Source: Arthrobacter sp. V1I9
Lineage (GTDB): Bacteria; Actinomycetota; Actinomycetes; Actinomycetales; Micrococcaceae
Reading direction: 5' to 3'
Length of the DNA stretch: 64,000 bases
NCBI RefSeq assembly: GCF_030817075.1
Contig: NZ_JAUSYU010000001.1
Span: 1,798,001 to 1,862,000, forward strand
Shown: positions 62,852-64,000 of the stretch, in pieces
How positions within the stretch are numbered: position 1 is the first letter of the stretch
How the letters are laid out: the number at the start of each line of letters is the position of its first letter
Translations under genes and position numbers: made by a program
The notes under the pieces: model-generated
The model's input: only the letters and a program-made list of their open reading frames with translations
Databases searched by the model: none
Told to the model about the DNA's origin: nothing

Positions 62852-63694
62852 GTGGCCCTGGGAAAAAAGAACAACGCACCCCGAAAGCGCAGCCAGCCGG
62901 TGGTTGCCCCGTACCCGCATCCCTCAGGCGCGGTGGCACCGTCCATCCCGGCGGAATTCATACCCCGGCATGTCGCGATCGTCATGGACGGCAACGGCCG
63001 GTGGGCGAACCAGCGCGGACTGCCGAGGATAGAAGGCCATAAGGCCGGCGAGCCTGCCCTCCTGGACGTTATGGCCGGGGCCATTGAGCTGGGCATTGAG
63101 TACGTCAGCGTCTATGCCTTTTCCACGGAGAACTGGCGCCGCTCCCCGGAGGAAGTCCGCTTCCTGATGGGATTTAACAAGGATGTGCTGCGGAGGCAGC
63201 GGAACCAGCTGGACGAGTGGGGCGTACGGGTCCGCTGGTCCGGCCGGCGGCCCCGGCTCTGGGGCTCGGTGATCCGGGAACTTGAAGAGGCTGAAGAGTT
63301 CACCGCCGGCAACAGCACCTGTACGTTGACCATGTGTGTTAATTACGGCGGCCGGGCAGAGATCACGGACGCCGTCTCAGCCATTGCCGCCGAAGTTGTT
63401 GCCGGCAGGCTCAAGCCCGGTGCCATCACTGAACGCACCATCCAGAAGTACCTCGATGAGCCGGACCTTCCGGACGTGGACCTGTTCCTGCGCAGCTCGG
63501 GGGAGCAGCGGTTGTCCAACTTCCTGCTCTGGCAGTCCGCCTATGCCGAGTTCGTGTTTATGGACACGCTGTGGCCCGACGTCGACCGCAGGACATTGTG
63601 GGCGGCGGTGGAGGAATACGCCCAGCGGGACCGCAGGTACGGCGGCGCAGTGGACGCGGCGAAGCCTGTCAACGGGGCGGGCCCGGCGCAGTAG
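62852..63694 (+). CDS. uppS: Isoprenyl transferase (undecaprenyl/decaprenyl diphosphate synthase)
   Basis: A cis-prenyltransferase of 280 aa making the lipid carrier for peptidoglycan. The catalytic [13 protein letters not shown] near residue 46 carries the essential Asp, followed by [27 protein letters not shown] and the C-terminal [24 protein letters not shown] are substrate-binding signatures. The basic, Pro-rich N-terminus of about 40 residues is typical of actinobacterial members. Product chain length cannot be judged here. Confidence 0.95.
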   Translation: MALGKKNNAPRKRSQPVVAPYPHPSGAVAPSIPAEFIPRHVAIVMDGNGRWANQRGLPRIEGHKAGEPALLDVMAGAIELGIEYVSVYAFSTENWRRSPEEVRFLMGFNKDVLRRQRNQLDEWGVRVRWSGRRPRLWGSVIRELEEAEEFTAGNSTCTLTMCVNYGGRAEITDAVSAIAAEVVAGRLKPGAITERTIQKYLDEPDLPDVDLFLRSSGEQRLSNFLLWQSAYAEFVFMDTLWPDVDRRTLWAAVEEYAQRDRRYGGAVDAAKPVNGAGPAQ

Positions 63695-63716
63695 CACGGT
63701 CTGGAACATGGCCCCT

Positions 63717-64000
63717 TCAGGGCTGTCGCGGACTTTCTCCGTCCGCCAGGTCCCGGTCGGCCAGGTCCCCGTACGCGCGGAGCCAGCGCGCCAGCCGCGC
63801 ATAGGCGTCGGCACGCACGGCGGCGGGGGAGAGGAACACATCGTGCAGGGCACCCTCGATCCGTTCGACCGTCACTGTGCGGCCAAGGGTGAGGGCCCGG
63901 GCAGCAATGACGTTGACGTCCAGGACGGCGTCAGTTCGGCGCATTTCTTCGGACCAGAAGAGCCCGTTCGCGCTGCCCCGGGACAGCATCACCAGGATGG
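63717..64000 (-). CDS. Alpha/beta hydrolase, C-terminal end (continues past window)
   Basis: The frame is open to the window edge on the minus strand, giving 94 codons. The sequence LVMLSRGSANGLFWSEEMRRTDAVLDV resembles the strand carrying the acid residue. VERIEGALHDVFLSPAAVRADAYARLARWL carries the probable catalytic His in the G-x-LHD-V-x-LS motif of serine aminopeptidase (monoacylglycerol lipase)-type hydrolases. The nucleophile Ser would lie outside the window. It converges on uppS with a 22-nt gap. Confidence 0.75.
   Translation of the reverse strand, partial: ILVMLSRGSANGLFWSEEMRRTDAVLDVNVIAARALTLGRTVTVERIEGALHDVFLSPAAVRADAYARLARWLRAYGDLADRDLADGESPRQP

Overview
The window reads as a stretch of chromosome from a high-GC actinobacterium of the Arthrobacter/Pseudarthrobacter type (Micrococcaceae). 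The evidence is very high GC with strong third-position bias, frequent GTG and TTG starts, the actinobacterial integration host factor mIHF between pyrF and gmk, an actinobacterial PriA that has lost its helicase motifs, the DUF3097-hrcA-dnaJ2-rsmE block, and coding-strand overlaps such as ATGA and GTGA. Almost all of it is densely packed housekeeping DNA. I see no rRNA, tRNA, CRISPR array, prophage or intact insertion sequence.

Layout. 1-4.9 kb: end of mltG, then the shikimate genes aroE-aroC-aroK-aroB and a TPR-like protein. 5.0-6.0 kb: efp-nusB. 6.1-7.4 kb: a PrsW-type membrane protease on the minus strand. 7.5-20.5 kb: a long pyrimidine operon (pyrR-pyrB-pyrC-PH-like-carA-carB-pyrF) preceded by a PyrR-binding-loop sequence, followed by mihF-gmk-rpoZ-coaBC-metK. 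20.6-22.7 kb: priA. 22.7-26.7 kb, minus strand: a SorC-type regulator (frameshifted), an aldo/keto reductase, an alpha/beta hydrolase and a glycosyltransferase, divergent from glpD-glpF-glpK (26.8-31.0 kb). A large palindromic element follows glpK. 31.2-33.6 kb: a frameshifted PEP-utilising enzyme of the rifampicin phosphotransferase type. 33.7-36.5 kb: leuS behind a leucine leader peptide. 36.5-42.7 kb: degV, comEA, comEC, holA, rpsT and a PemK/MazF-like gene. 42.8-48 kb: lepA, hemW, a 2'-5' RNA ligase-like protein, a DUF4870 protein and DUF3097. 48-56.3 kb: CIRCE-hrcA-dnaJ-rsmE, a GerMN lipoprotein, then phoH-ybeY-corC-era. 56.4-64 kb: an LCP cell-wall ligase, an M13 peptidase, leuA behind a second leucine leader peptide, recO, uppS and the end of an alpha/beta hydrolase.

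The most interesting regulatory signal is a pair of related leucine leader peptides, one before leuS and one before leuA. Their start codons align with each other, both sit exactly 12 nt downstream of the first base of a TAnnnT -10 hexamer (so both are predicted leaderless), both encode (M)RA-x-LLL(L)S using mainly CTT codons, and both precede hairpins. They suggest one attenuator module controlling both leucine synthesis and leucine charging.

Two genes flanking the glycerol genes are broken by what looks like a single extra C in a short C run. That could be genuine decay or base-calling error in the assembly, and should be resolved before either gene is interpreted.
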